Shown here in pieces: positions 16,467 through 25,347 of a stretch of 64,000 nucleotides of DNA (its first letter is position 1; each line of letters opens with the position of its first letter). Made by a program: the position numbers and the translations under genes. The stretch comes from JAJFFW01 sp965263375. Its GTDB lineage: Bacteria; Pseudomonadota; Alphaproteobacteria; Caulobacterales; Parvularculaceae. The notes under the pieces were generated by a model that searched no databases, was not told the DNA's origin, and worked only from the letters and a program-made list of their open reading frames with translations. The stretch covers positions 310,001-374,000 of the forward strand of contig OZ253669.1 of the NCBI GenBank assembly GCA_965263375.1. The letters are read 5' to 3'.

Positions 16467-18824
16467 TTATTCTGCCGCCTGACGGGTTGTTTGCGCTTCG
16501 GCTCTTTTGCGTGCGGTTAAGATATGCGCTTCGCCGCGAATGAACTTTGGCAATGTCACTTTTGCGTTTTTGCGCCGGGGGAATGTGGCGCAAGCAACAG
16601 TGCCTTTATTGGGCTGGCTGGCTATCGCGAGAACCCCGCCCTGCAACTCCATTAATGATTTTGATAGGGCGAGACCAAGTCCTGAACCGCTGCGTGCTCG
16701 TGCGGTATGCGCTTCAGGAAGTTCAAACGGGGCGCCCAGTCGGTGAAGTTGTTTGCGTTCAATGCCGCATCCGCTGTCGGCGACAATGATCGTGACGCAA
16801 TCCAGGTCGGCTTCTGCGGTGATCGTCACCTCGCCGCCATCTTCTGTGAACTTGATCGCGTTGGAAAGTAAATTTAGCGCAACTTGTTTTACCGCGCGCG
16901 GGTCAGCCCAGATGGCTGGGGCCTGGCCGACAGATTCGATGAGCCTGACACCGGCGTCGCCCGCGCGTTTGGCGACAAGGCGGGTCGATTCTGCTAAAGT
17001 GCGTTCTAGCGACACGCGTTGCGGTTCAAGCTGAATGCGCCCTGCTTCGATTTTAGACATATCGAGAATGTCATCAATCAGCTCTAGCAAATGTTGCCCG
17101 CTGGCGAGAATATCACGCACATATTCTTTGTACTTCTTATCCCCAAGGGGGCCATAAAGCTCTGACTGCATGATTTCGGAAAAGCCGTTAATCGCGTTTA
17201 AGGGTGTTCTAAGTTCATGGCTCATGTTCGCTAAGAACTCGCTCTTTGAACGGCTTGCCTCTTCGGCGCGGTGTTTTTCAAGCTCATATTTGCGCATGGT
17301 TTCTGATTGATCGCGCCGTGCGGTCTCAAGCTCTTCGACTGCGTTCTTTAATATGCGTTCTTTTTGTTTCTGCGCGCGGGCGCGTCGCTTAACGTCAGTG
17401 ACATTATTAGCGATACACACAAGGCCGCCTTCAGCGGTGCGTCGGCGAGATAAATGCAACCATTGATCGCCTTTCAAGGCGATTTCAACGCTTTGATCCT
17501 CAATCGTTGATTGGGGGCTGAAATATTGGGTTAGCATTTCGCCGCCGCCAGAGATCGAGGCGGCAAGGTCCTCAGCTGACATGCCCGCCGCCATGGCGTT
17601 AGCGGGCAATTTGAAAATGGCGGCAAAGCGTCTGTTCCAAGCAACCAGACGATTTTGCGCATCCCAAAGGACGAAGGCCTCAGGAATTGTTTCGATTGCA
17701 TCTTTTAAGCGCGTTTCTGCGATGGCGGCGCCTGCGCCCGCAGTTGTCGCGCCCGCTAGATCGAATGCTACGCCGCTGCGTGCATGACGTCTTGTTGTTG
17801 GCGCGGCGCGTAAATAAATGCGTGACCAAGCGCCCCCTGGCTGGCGTAAGCGAACGGCGCCTTCATTTTCCCCGCCGCCTTCGCCGGTAAAGACATTAAT
17901 CGCGGTGCGCAGGTCCGAAGGGTGAACGAGTGCTGTAATTTCTTGCAGGGTAAAGAAACGGTCCCGCGCCCCAAACCCAAGTGGTTCAAGAAACGAACGA
18001 GACAATGTAATAGTGCGTTTTTCGCGGTTAAAATACCACGCTGAAGAGCGCCCGCCCTTCAAGGCGTCTTTCATGTCATGCAACGCCTCAATAGCGGCGG
18101 CGGCGTTAATCGCGGCGCGGCTTTGGCGTACAAAGGCGCCCATTAATGAAACCATCACAAGACTAATCGCGCCTAAAATAAGGGCGTAGGCGAACCATAT
18201 CGGCGTGCGCTTGTAAAAGTCTGCGGCGGGTGCGGCGACCAGCAAGACTTGGCCGTTATCCAAGGTTAGCCAAGCCAGGCGCGCTTTATCGCTATTAAGG
18301 CGCAAGGTAATTTCGCCGCGCGATTGCGGCGGAAGAATTGCGCCGATTTCGTCGCCGCTGAAATATTGACTTTTATCCCCATAAGCGGTCAGGATTTGCC
18401 GTCTTGAGGACAAGTGAAATGTGGCTGACGCCCCGCCCGCATGACAACGGCCAAGGGTTTGGCGCACTGAGGCGCCGGTCATCATGGCGATGTTCATCGA
18501 AGCGGCGCAGTCGCTTGCCGCTTTTGCTGTCCTCAGTTCGGTTTCCACCCGGCGCGCGCTGACTTCATCTTGTAGCTTGGTAAACAAAAGGGCGGCGAGG
18601 GCGACGATAAAAAAGCTGGTCAAGAGCGCGAGCCGACGCGGCGACAATGCAGCGACGCGCGCAGCAATGTTATTAGCATCGTCGCGATCAAGCTCGGCCG
18701 AGGGGCGCGTAGGGCGGTTGGCGGTATGGGCTTTGTTGTTCCGCAGCCGCCGATCTATGTTTGGTTTCGCCCCCATAGCGTTGATGTCGCTGCCCTTTTC
18801 TGGTTGTCTGAAAATCTTTACCAA
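16467..18824 (-). CDS. Membrane-bound PAS sensor histidine kinase (PleC/DivJ-like)
   Basis: This is a 785-residue kinase. Two membrane segments (about 65-83 and 208-230) enclose a periplasmic sensor region. A first PAS-like domain (about 245-360) and a second (about 370-480, AFVLWDAQNRLVAWNRRF) precede a coiled coil (480-525). The HisKA domain has phospho-acceptor His536 in NMSHELRTPLN, and the HATPase domain shows the N box NLLSNAIKFT (651-660), G1 DSGCGI (683) and G2 GSGLGLALS (713). The ending DDILDMSKIEAG is typical of PleC/DivJ-type alphaproteobacterial kinases. No response regulator lies nearby, so it is an orphan here. The start may instead be the ATG at residue 17 (18776). Confidence 0.9.
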   Translation of the reverse strand: MVKIFRQPEKGSDINAMGAKPNIDRRLRNNKAHTANRPTRPSAELDRDDANNIAARVAALSPRRLALLTSFFIVALAALLFTKLQDEVSARRVETELRTAKAASDCAASMNIAMMTGASVRQTLGRCHAGGASATFHLSSRRQILTAYGDKSQYFSGDEIGAILPPQSRGEITLRLNSDKARLAWLTLDNGQVLLVAAPAADFYKRTPIWFAYALILGAISLVMVSLMGAFVRQSRAAINAAAAIEALHDMKDALKGGRSSAWYFNREKRTITLSRSFLEPLGFGARDRFFTLQEITALVHPSDLRTAINVFTGEGGGENEGAVRLRQPGGAWSRIYLRAAPTTRRHARSGVAFDLAGATTAGAGAAIAETRLKDAIETIPEAFVLWDAQNRLVAWNRRFAAIFKLPANAMAAGMSAEDLAASISGGGEMLTQYFSPQSTIEDQSVEIALKGDQWLHLSRRRTAEGGLVCIANNVTDVKRRARAQKQKERILKNAVEELETARRDQSETMRKYELEKHRAEEASRSKSEFLANMSHELRTPLNAINGFSEIMQSELYGPLGDKKYKEYVRDILASGQHLLELIDDILDMSKIEAGRIQLEPQRVSLERTLAESTRLVAKRAGDAGVRLIESVGQAPAIWADPRAVKQVALNLLSNAIKFTEDGGEVTITAEADLDCVTIIVADSGCGIERKQLHRLGAPFELPEAHTARARSGSGLGLALSKSLMELQGGVLAIASQPNKGTVACATFPRRKNAKVTLPKFIRGEAHILTARKRAEAQTTRQAAE

Positions 18825-18918
18825 TTGGAAACTATTATTCCCATTCGCGCCGCTCTGTCACGCAAGAAACGGTTAACGCGATGATAAAAGAGCTAGAATG
18901 TCTGTAAATAAGATGACT

Positions 18919-21510
18919 TTATAGCAGTCGCTCAGTCATCTCATAAAGATTAGTCGACAATCCCTTATGCCCGGCAATGCGCTTTAAGGCGCCTTCGGCA
19001 AGGCCTTTGCGTGTTGGCTCCAGCTTTCTCCAGCTTTCCAAAATCCCAACCAAGCGGGCGGCGAGCTGTGGGTTTTTGGGATCGATCGCTAAGATCTGCT
19101 CCACAAAGAAATTATACCCTTGTCCATTTGGGGTATGAAACGCCTCGATATTTTCGCGGGCGAAAACACCGATCAGCGATCTGACTTTATTGGGGACGCC
19201 AGCATCATAAGCCTCATGGTTGGTCAGGGCTTTTACGTCATCAAGCGCGTCATCAGCGGGCGTTAAGGCGCGCCAAGCAAGCCATTTATTAACAACCAGC
19301 GTATTCGATCGCCACTTTTGATAAAACCGGTCAAGGGCGGCGGCGCGCAGCGGATGGTCGAGGCCAGCAAGACAAGAAACGGCCGCCGCTTCGTCCGTCA
19401 TATTAGTCGCGTTCTCAGCTTGTGCATCTGCAAGGGCCGCGTCGCCACAGAGCGTTAGCATCGCAAGCGCTGCATTTTTTAGGGCCCTTGGACCGGCCTG
19501 CTCAACCCCAGGTGAATAAGGCTCGTTTGATCGTAAGCGATCATAAAGCTCGCGAAACGGTGTTTTTAAAGCTTCGGCAACTGTTCCGCGCACATGCTTT
19601 CGCGCCTTAACGATAGCAGCTGGATCGATGATATCGGCTTCCTGGGCGAGCTCGGCTGGTGTCGGCGCTTTTAATAATTCCGCCGCGAAAGCTGGATCGT
19701 CCTTAGAGTTTTTCAAAGCTTCGCCAAGGGCATCGCAGAATTTTTCAAGGGCCGTTTCGGGGGAGGAAAGATCTTTCGCCCCAGCTAAGCCGAGGGATAA
19801 ATCACGCCACAATCCGTTGACCGCCGCCCACCGATTAAATGGGTCTTGGTCATGGGTAATCAGTAGGAGACGCTCATCCAGGTTTTGTTCCTGGCTTAGC
19901 GTTACAGGCGCAGAAAATCCGCCAAGAAGAGACAGAACCGGTCCGTCGCCTTTGACGGTGAGGGTTTGTTCCTTCTCGCGCATTTCAAACAGACCCTGGT
20001 CTAGCTGTGCGCCGGTTTTCGGATCATAGGCGGAATATACGATAGGGATGTGCCTTGGCGGCTTATCATCTTGACCTGGGGTCGGCTTTGTTTCTTGGAT
20101 CAGTTTAAAGCTTGTCTCGCCTTTGCGATCAGATGTGATTGGCGTCACGGAAAGGGTCGGCGCGCCAGCGTCAGAATACCAGCGCCGGAACTGGGAGAGG
20201 TCTTTGCCGCTTGCGTCTTCCATCGCGGCGACGAAATCTTCGACCGTCGCGGCTTTACCGTCATGACGCTCAAAGTAAAGATCACTAGCAGCGCGGAAGT
20301 TTTCGGCCCCCAATAACCGCTTCATCATGCGGGCAAGCTCGGCGCCTTTTTCATAAACCGTTGACGTATAAAAATTATCGATCGTCATATAGTGGTCTGG
20401 TCGCGGCGGATGGGCGAGCGGGCCCCGATCTTCCGGGAACTGATGGGCCCAAAGCCGTCGCACATCTTTAATGCGCTGCACTGGACGTGAGCGCATATCG
20501 GCGGAAAATTCTTGGTCGCGGAAAACCGTAAACCCTTCTTTCAAACACAACTGGAACCAGTCGCGGCAGGTGACGCGGTTGCCGGACCAATTGTGGAAAT
20601 ATTCATGGGCGACGATGGATTCGATGGTTTCATAATCCATGTCCGTTGCAGTCTCAGGACTCGCCAATACATAGGCGGAGTTAAAGATATTGAGGCCTTT
20701 GTTCTCCATTGCGCCGAAATTGAAATGATCAACTGCGACAATCATGAAAATATCAAGGTCGTATTCCCGGCCAAAAGTTTCTTCATCCCAACGCATAGAC
20801 CGTTTTAGGGCGTCGAGGGTGTAGTCGCATTTGTCTTTGTTTTGCGGTTGAACATAGACTTTCAAAGCGACATCCCGGCCGGAAATTGTGGTGAAGCTAT
20901 CTTCAACACAGGCAAGCTCGCCGCCAACCAAAGCAAAAAGATAGGATGGTTTCGGGTGCGGATCATGCCACTCCGCAAAATGGCGCCCTTCCGCCAAGTC
21001 ACCGCTGCCTGTCAGATTGCCGTTTGCGAGCAATATGGGATAGGCGGTTTTGTCCGCTTCGATCCGCACGGAAAAGACAGACAGAACATCAGGGCGGTCC
21101 GGGAAATAGGTGATGCGGCGAAACCCTTCCGCTTCACATTGGGTGCAAAACATATCGTTGGAAAGGTATAGCCCTGATAGAGCTGTGTTAGCTTCAGGCG
21201 AGCAGCTTGTCTCTATTTCTAAAGTGAACTCAGCAGGGACAGCCTCAAGCGTTAGGGTTTTGTCGTTGATCGACATCGCGTCGTTCGCCACCTTCACGCC
21301 GTTAATCGTCACGCTTAACAGCTCCAGCGCCTCACCGTTCAGGATCAGCGGCGCTGCGGCGCTCGCACTATCTGTGCGCTTCACGGTTAAAACAGAGCGC
21401 ACGATTGTGCGTTTCGGGTCCAGAATGAATTCTAGCGATGTCTTTTCGATCAGAAAATCAGGCGCTTTGTAATCATCGAGATAGACGGTTTTGTGGGCGG
21501 ATGCCGCCAT
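18919..21510 (-). CDS. pepN: Aminopeptidase N (M1 metallopeptidase)
   Basis: This 863-residue enzyme has the expected size for gammaproteobacterial-type PepN. The exopeptidase motif GAMEN is at 266-270. The zinc site is H302-E303-Y-F-H306 in IVAHEYFHNWSGNRV, with the third ligand Glu325 in KEG. The C-terminal helical superdomain runs to the end (ILESWRKLEPTRKGLAEGAL). It removes N-terminal residues from peptides in the cytoplasm and takes part in peptide recycling. There is no signal peptide. It stands between a histidine kinase and divergent arginine genes, with its own promoter in the 106-base gap before argF'. Confidence 0.95.
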   Translation of the reverse strand: MAASAHKTVYLDDYKAPDFLIEKTSLEFILDPKRTIVRSVLTVKRTDSASAAAPLILNGEALELLSVTINGVKVANDAMSINDKTLTLEAVPAEFTLEIETSCSPEANTALSGLYLSNDMFCTQCEAEGFRRITYFPDRPDVLSVFSVRIEADKTAYPILLANGNLTGSGDLAEGRHFAEWHDPHPKPSYLFALVGGELACVEDSFTTISGRDVALKVYVQPQNKDKCDYTLDALKRSMRWDEETFGREYDLDIFMIVAVDHFNFGAMENKGLNIFNSAYVLASPETATDMDYETIESIVAHEYFHNWSGNRVTCRDWFQLCLKEGFTVFRDQEFSADMRSRPVQRIKDVRRLWAHQFPEDRGPLAHPPRPDHYMTIDNFYTSTVYEKGAELARMMKRLLGAENFRAASDLYFERHDGKAATVEDFVAAMEDASGKDLSQFRRWYSDAGAPTLSVTPITSDRKGETSFKLIQETKPTPGQDDKPPRHIPIVYSAYDPKTGAQLDQGLFEMREKEQTLTVKGDGPVLSLLGGFSAPVTLSQEQNLDERLLLITHDQDPFNRWAAVNGLWRDLSLGLAGAKDLSSPETALEKFCDALGEALKNSKDDPAFAAELLKAPTPAELAQEADIIDPAAIVKARKHVRGTVAEALKTPFRELYDRLRSNEPYSPGVEQAGPRALKNAALAMLTLCGDAALADAQAENATNMTDEAAAVSCLAGLDHPLRAAALDRFYQKWRSNTLVVNKWLAWRALTPADDALDDVKALTNHEAYDAGVPNKVRSLIGVFARENIEAFHTPNGQGYNFFVEQILAIDPKNPQLAARLVGILESWRKLEPTRKGLAEGALKRIAGHKGLSTNLYEMTERLL

Positions 21511-21616
21511 ATGACATGTCCTTGAAGCTTAAAATCCACAAATGGCGCCAGCATGAGGCCAAGTAAAGACGTAGATGCGGGTTGGCAGAAAGGAAATCTA
21601 TCGATAAGAACCGCAG

Positions 21617-22627
21617 ATGAAACATTTTCTCAATACGACCGATTGGGCGCGCGCCGATCTGCAGGCGATGTTGGATGACGCGAAGGCCCTAAAATCAAGC
21701 CCTTATGGCGATGCGCTTAAGGGTAAGACGATTGCGCTTTTGTTCTTAAATAACTCTCTGCGAACCCGCACCTCTTTTGACGTGGGCGCCCAACAACTTG
21801 GCGGACATGCGGTGGTGCTGTCTCCTTCCGGCGGAATGTGGCCGCTGGAGTTTGAAGATGGCGTCGTTATGGACGGCGACGCGGAGGAACACGCCCGTGA
21901 GGCAGCGAAAGTTTTATCGCGCTATTGCGACGCGATTGGCGTGCGCGCTTTTCCAAAGTTCCAAGACTGGCAGGATGATCGCCAGGACAAGATCTTAAAC
22001 GCTTTTGCAAAACACGCTGATGTGCCCGTGATCAATATGGAGACGATCACCCATCCTTGTCAGGAGATGGCGCATATCATGGCGTTGCAAGAACGGTTTG
22101 CAAAGGACGCCCGCGGCGGCCTTGACGGTAAGAAGTTTGTTCTGACTTGGACCTATCATCCAAAACCGCTCAACACGGCGGTCGCCAATTCAGCCCTAAT
22201 GATCGCGGCGAAATTTGGTATGGATGTCACCCTTTTGTGCCCTACGCCGGATTATATTCTTGATCCGCGCTATATGGATCAGGCGACGGTCGATACCGCC
22301 GCCAATGGTCGCTCGCTCACCGTTACGCACAATATTCAAGAGGCTTATGACGGCGCTGACGTCGTTTACGCGAAAAGTTGGGGCGCACTTCCCTTTTTTG
22401 GGGATTGGGGGCCTGAAAAACCGATCCGCGATGGGTTTAAGCACTTCATCGTCGATGAAGAGAAGATGGCGCGCACAAATAATGCCCTCGTCTCCCATTG
22501 CTTGCCCATGCGCCGTAATGTGAAGATGACGGATGCTGTCTTCGACGGGCCTAACTGCATCGCCTATGAAGAGGCGGAAAACCGCCTACATGTACAAAAG
22601 GCGATAATGAAGACGTTGATTGCCTAA
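21617..22627 (+). CDS. argF': N-acetyl-L-ornithine carbamoyltransferase
   Basis: This 336-residue transcarbamylase differs from ordinary OTCase and resembles the Xanthomonas acetylornithine enzyme almost throughout, as far as I recall that sequence. It has the carbamoyl-phosphate loop SLRTRTSF (47-54), ETITHPCQE, KSWGALPFFG, and HCLP in SHCLPMRRN. The segment VMDGDAEEH carries Glu90, equivalent to the Glu (about 92) that favours acetylornithine over succinylornithine. It converts N-acetylornithine and carbamoyl phosphate to N-acetylcitrulline. The next genes encode a fused acetylglutamate synthase/kinase and ArgC, so the cluster makes arginine through acetylated intermediates and needs a deacetylase acting on acetylcitrulline, not present in this window. 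Confidence 0.92.
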   Translation: MKHFLNTTDWARADLQAMLDDAKALKSSPYGDALKGKTIALLFLNNSLRTRTSFDVGAQQLGGHAVVLSPSGGMWPLEFEDGVVMDGDAEEHAREAAKVLSRYCDAIGVRAFPKFQDWQDDRQDKILNAFAKHADVPVINMETITHPCQEMAHIMALQERFAKDARGGLDGKKFVLTWTYHPKPLNTAVANSALMIAAKFGMDVTLLCPTPDYILDPRYMDQATVDTAANGRSLTVTHNIQEAYDGADVVYAKSWGALPFFGDWGPEKPIRDGFKHFIVDEEKMARTNNALVSHCLPMRRNVKMTDAVFDGPNCIAYEEAENRLHVQKAIMKTLIA

Positions 22628-22691
22628 ATAATTTATCCACGCCAAATAAACCCATGGTAAATTGGGATGTGGATGACAAAGTTGTATTAAA

Positions 22692-24026
22692 ATGACCGCG
22701 AATAAACATATCCAACAGACGATCGTACAATTGCTCAGTAATATGAGTGATGGGAAGGAAATCCGATCATATCTCCAACGGTTTTCTGAGGTAGAGCAAA
22801 CCCGTTTTGCCGTCATTAAGATTGGCGGCGCTATCCTGCGTGAACAGTTGGAAGAAACAGCCGCCGCGCTCGCCTTTTTACACACTGTTGGCCTAACGCC
22901 GGTGGTGCTTCATGGCGGCGGGCCCCAGCTTGATGTGACGCTCGCAGAAAAAAAGATTGAGACGCCGAAAATTGACGGCTTGCGGGTGACCTCGGCTGAG
23001 GCGCTTGATGTTGCGCGGTCTGTCTTTGTCGGTGAAAATATTCGTTTGGTGGAAGCTGTGCGCGCGCAAGGTATTGAGGCGCATTCGGTCAACGCCGGGG
23101 TTATTGAAGCTGATATTCTTGATAAAGAAAAGTTTGGCTATGTGGGCGAGCCGACCCATGTGCATCTTGAACTTATTCGTTCGATTGTTGCGTCTGGCGC
23201 GATGCCTGTACTGACCTGTCTTGGTGTTGCGACTGGCGGTCAGATTGTGAATGTCAACGCTGACGCCGCGACCCGCGCGCTTGTTCATGCCTTACAGCCG
23301 ATGAAGATTATCTTCTTAACGGGCGTTGGCGCGATGCTGGACGGTGATGATCAGCCCATCCATTCAATTAATTTGGCGACGGATTATGATCATCTGATGT
23401 CGCAGCCATATGTCCATTCCGGCATGAAGCTGAAATTAGAAGAAATTAAACGTCTTCTTGATGATGCGCCTTTAAGCTCCTCGGTTTCTATCACCAACCC
23501 GGCGGGGCTTATTCGCGAGCTGTTTACCCATGGCGGGTCTGGCACGCTGGTGCGCAGGGGTGAGCGGGTTTCGCGTGTAACCGATAAAGCCGCTATTGAT
23601 GCTGTGAATATTAAATCTCTAGTTGAGACCGCATTTGCGCGCCCTCTAAATGAAGACTGGTGGGAAAAACTTGATTTAAAATCAGCCTATTTGTCCGAGA
23701 CTTATCGGGCGGGCGCCTTGATTTCAAAGGTCCAAGATTTCCTCTACCTCGATAAATTCGCGGTGGGCGAGGATGCGCGCGGCGAAGGTCTGGCGCGAAC
23801 CGTATGGCGTGAAATGGCGGATGACACAGGTCGTTTTTTCTGGCGTTCGCGCACTGAAAATGGCTTTAACGCATTTTACAATGCGGTGGCCGCGGGCAGT
23901 GTTAAGCGCGGGCCATGGACTATTTTTTGGCATGGCGAAGACGATATGAAAGAGATCGGGCGGATCGCATCAATTATTGCGGATTTGCCGGAAAGTTTTG
24001 CAGGACCCATTGTGGGTGAGGAATAA
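22692..24026 (+). CDS. argB: Bifunctional N-acetylglutamate synthase/kinase
   Basis: This 444-residue protein joins an amino-acid kinase domain (about 35-285) to a C-terminal GNAT-type acetyltransferase domain (about 300-440). In the kinase part are FAVIKIGGAIL, VVLHGGGPQLD and NVNADAATRAL. The C-terminal part contains LDKFAVGEDARGEGLARTVW, the acetyl-CoA loop. Fused enzymes of this type (NAGS/K) are known from Xanthomonas and Maricaulis and carry out the first two steps of arginine synthesis, usually with arginine feedback. The gene starts 65 bases after argF' and ends 3 bases before argC, so these are one operon. The kinase domain lies first, which distinguishes it from classical ArgA only by the extra kinase activity expected. 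Confidence 0.92.
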   Translation: MTANKHIQQTIVQLLSNMSDGKEIRSYLQRFSEVEQTRFAVIKIGGAILREQLEETAAALAFLHTVGLTPVVLHGGGPQLDVTLAEKKIETPKIDGLRVTSAEALDVARSVFVGENIRLVEAVRAQGIEAHSVNAGVIEADILDKEKFGYVGEPTHVHLELIRSIVASGAMPVLTCLGVATGGQIVNVNADAATRALVHALQPMKIIFLTGVGAMLDGDDQPIHSINLATDYDHLMSQPYVHSGMKLKLEEIKRLLDDAPLSSSVSITNPAGLIRELFTHGGSGTLVRRGERVSRVTDKAAIDAVNIKSLVETAFARPLNEDWWEKLDLKSAYLSETYRAGALISKVQDFLYLDKFAVGEDARGEGLARTVWREMADDTGRFFWRSRTENGFNAFYNAVAAGSVKRGPWTIFWHGEDDMKEIGRIASIIADLPESFAGPIVGEE

Positions 24027-24029
24027 AGT

Positions 24030-24989
24030 ATGAGTGAGCCTTATCTTGTCGGCGTGATCGGCGCTCGTGGTCACACTGGCCGGGAGCTTTTGCGGTTGAT
24101 TGGCGAGCATCCGGAGTTGATGCTTGCTTATGCTGGGTCTCGCGATATGGCTGGGCGCAAGGTTGCCGAAATCGCCCCTGAAATTCACGATGATATAGAG
24201 TTTGAGGCGCTTGATGCGGTTGCCGCTGCGCCGCGTCGGGCTGATGCGGTCATCTTAGCGACGCCGGACGGCGCCGCCGCCCCTTTTGTGGCGGCGTTTG
24301 AGGGAACCGCGCCCCATCGGGTGTTAATTGATCTTTCTGCTGATTACCGATTTGATCACGCTTGGGCCTATGGCATGCCTGAGCTTCCCGGCGCCCGGGC
24401 GGCCCTTGCAAGCGCGAAACGGATTGCCAATCCTGGTTGCTATGCAACCGCCATGCAGCTTGCGATCGCGCCGCTGCTATCTAAATTAAGCGGTGCGCCG
24501 TCGGTTTTTGGCGTCTCTGGCTATTCGGGCGCGGGGACGAAACCGAGCCCGCGCAATGACCCGGAGCGATTGCGCGATAATTTAATGCCTTATGCGCTGA
24601 CGGGCCATAAACATGAGCGAGAGGCCGCATGGCATTTGGGAACGCCCGTGCGTTTTACGCCTCATGTGCATCCCGCGTTTCGCGGATTAACAACGACAAC
24701 CCATTTGCCGTTGGCTGAGAATATGGATGCAAGCGCCTTGTTGGCGCATTATCAAAATATGTACAAAGATGAACCTTTGGTGCATGTGCAAGCAGATAGC
24801 CCGGACTTGAAAGATGGGACAAGCTATTCTGGCGTGATTATCGGTGGTTTTGCTGTCAGCGAAAATGGCGAGCATGCGGTGGTTGTCTCCGCCCTCGACA
24901 ATCTTTTGAAGGGCGCGGCTGTGCAGGCGGTGCAAAATCTAAACCTTGCTTTGGGGTTGCCTGAAACACTTGGCATAACGCCTCAGTAA
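24030..24989 (+). CDS. argC: N-acetyl-gamma-glutamyl-phosphate reductase
   Basis: This 319-residue dehydrogenase has an N-terminal NADP-binding Rossmann motif (GVIGARGHTGREL) and the catalytic Cys137 in ANPGCYAT. The substrate-binding segments GVSGYSGAGTKPSPRND and HVHPAFRGL follow, with a C-terminal DNLLKGAAVQAVQN as in ArgC. It reduces N-acetylglutamyl phosphate to the semialdehyde, the third step of arginine synthesis. The start ATG is 4 bases after the stop of the NAGS/K gene. The pathway then needs ArgD, which is not in this window. Confidence 0.95.
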   Translation: MSEPYLVGVIGARGHTGRELLRLIGEHPELMLAYAGSRDMAGRKVAEIAPEIHDDIEFEALDAVAAAPRRADAVILATPDGAAAPFVAAFEGTAPHRVLIDLSADYRFDHAWAYGMPELPGARAALASAKRIANPGCYATAMQLAIAPLLSKLSGAPSVFGVSGYSGAGTKPSPRNDPERLRDNLMPYALTGHKHEREAAWHLGTPVRFTPHVHPAFRGLTTTTHLPLAENMDASALLAHYQNMYKDEPLVHVQADSPDLKDGTSYSGVIIGGFAVSENGEHAVVVSALDNLLKGAAVQAVQNLNLALGLPETLGITPQ

Positions 24990-25347
24990 AAATCCGCATC
25001 GGTCTTTTATAATAATTTTGTAACGCGTGGCGTTTTATTGCGCTGTGGGGGTGGCGCTTGCGCCAAATTTCACTAAACTGATCGTCATTCCCAGCGGAAA
25101 ATTGCGCTTAGACTGTTTTTTCAAATTCTTAAATGGTGATTGCAGTCTAATCACTTCAACGGATGCGTGTCCGAACCCAAAAACCACATACGCTTTTGTG
25201 GACGCGCGCTGCTTGAATGTCGCACCCAGAACGTTCGTGTTCGGGAGGCGTCATGTCGTTGTGTACTTTTGGGGCGTGATTTTAATGGGGCGAGCGCTCA
25301 AATAGCGTGACCAGATTAAAAGGATGATCAAATAAGAAGGAGCAGGC
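24990..25347. other. Intergenic region between argC and the antiporter gene
   Basis: These 358 bases hold no convincing gene. The longest open frame (92 codons on the plus strand) has no ribosome site, no domain and a composition unlike its neighbours. The antiporter promoter should lie in the distal part; a GAAGGAGC ribosome site is visible at about 25335-25342. Confidence 0.4.

Noticed and set aside
25027..25305. 92-codon plus-strand frame between argC and the antiporter gene
   Set aside because: No ribosome site, no hydrophobic or domain pattern, odd Cys content; probably chance.
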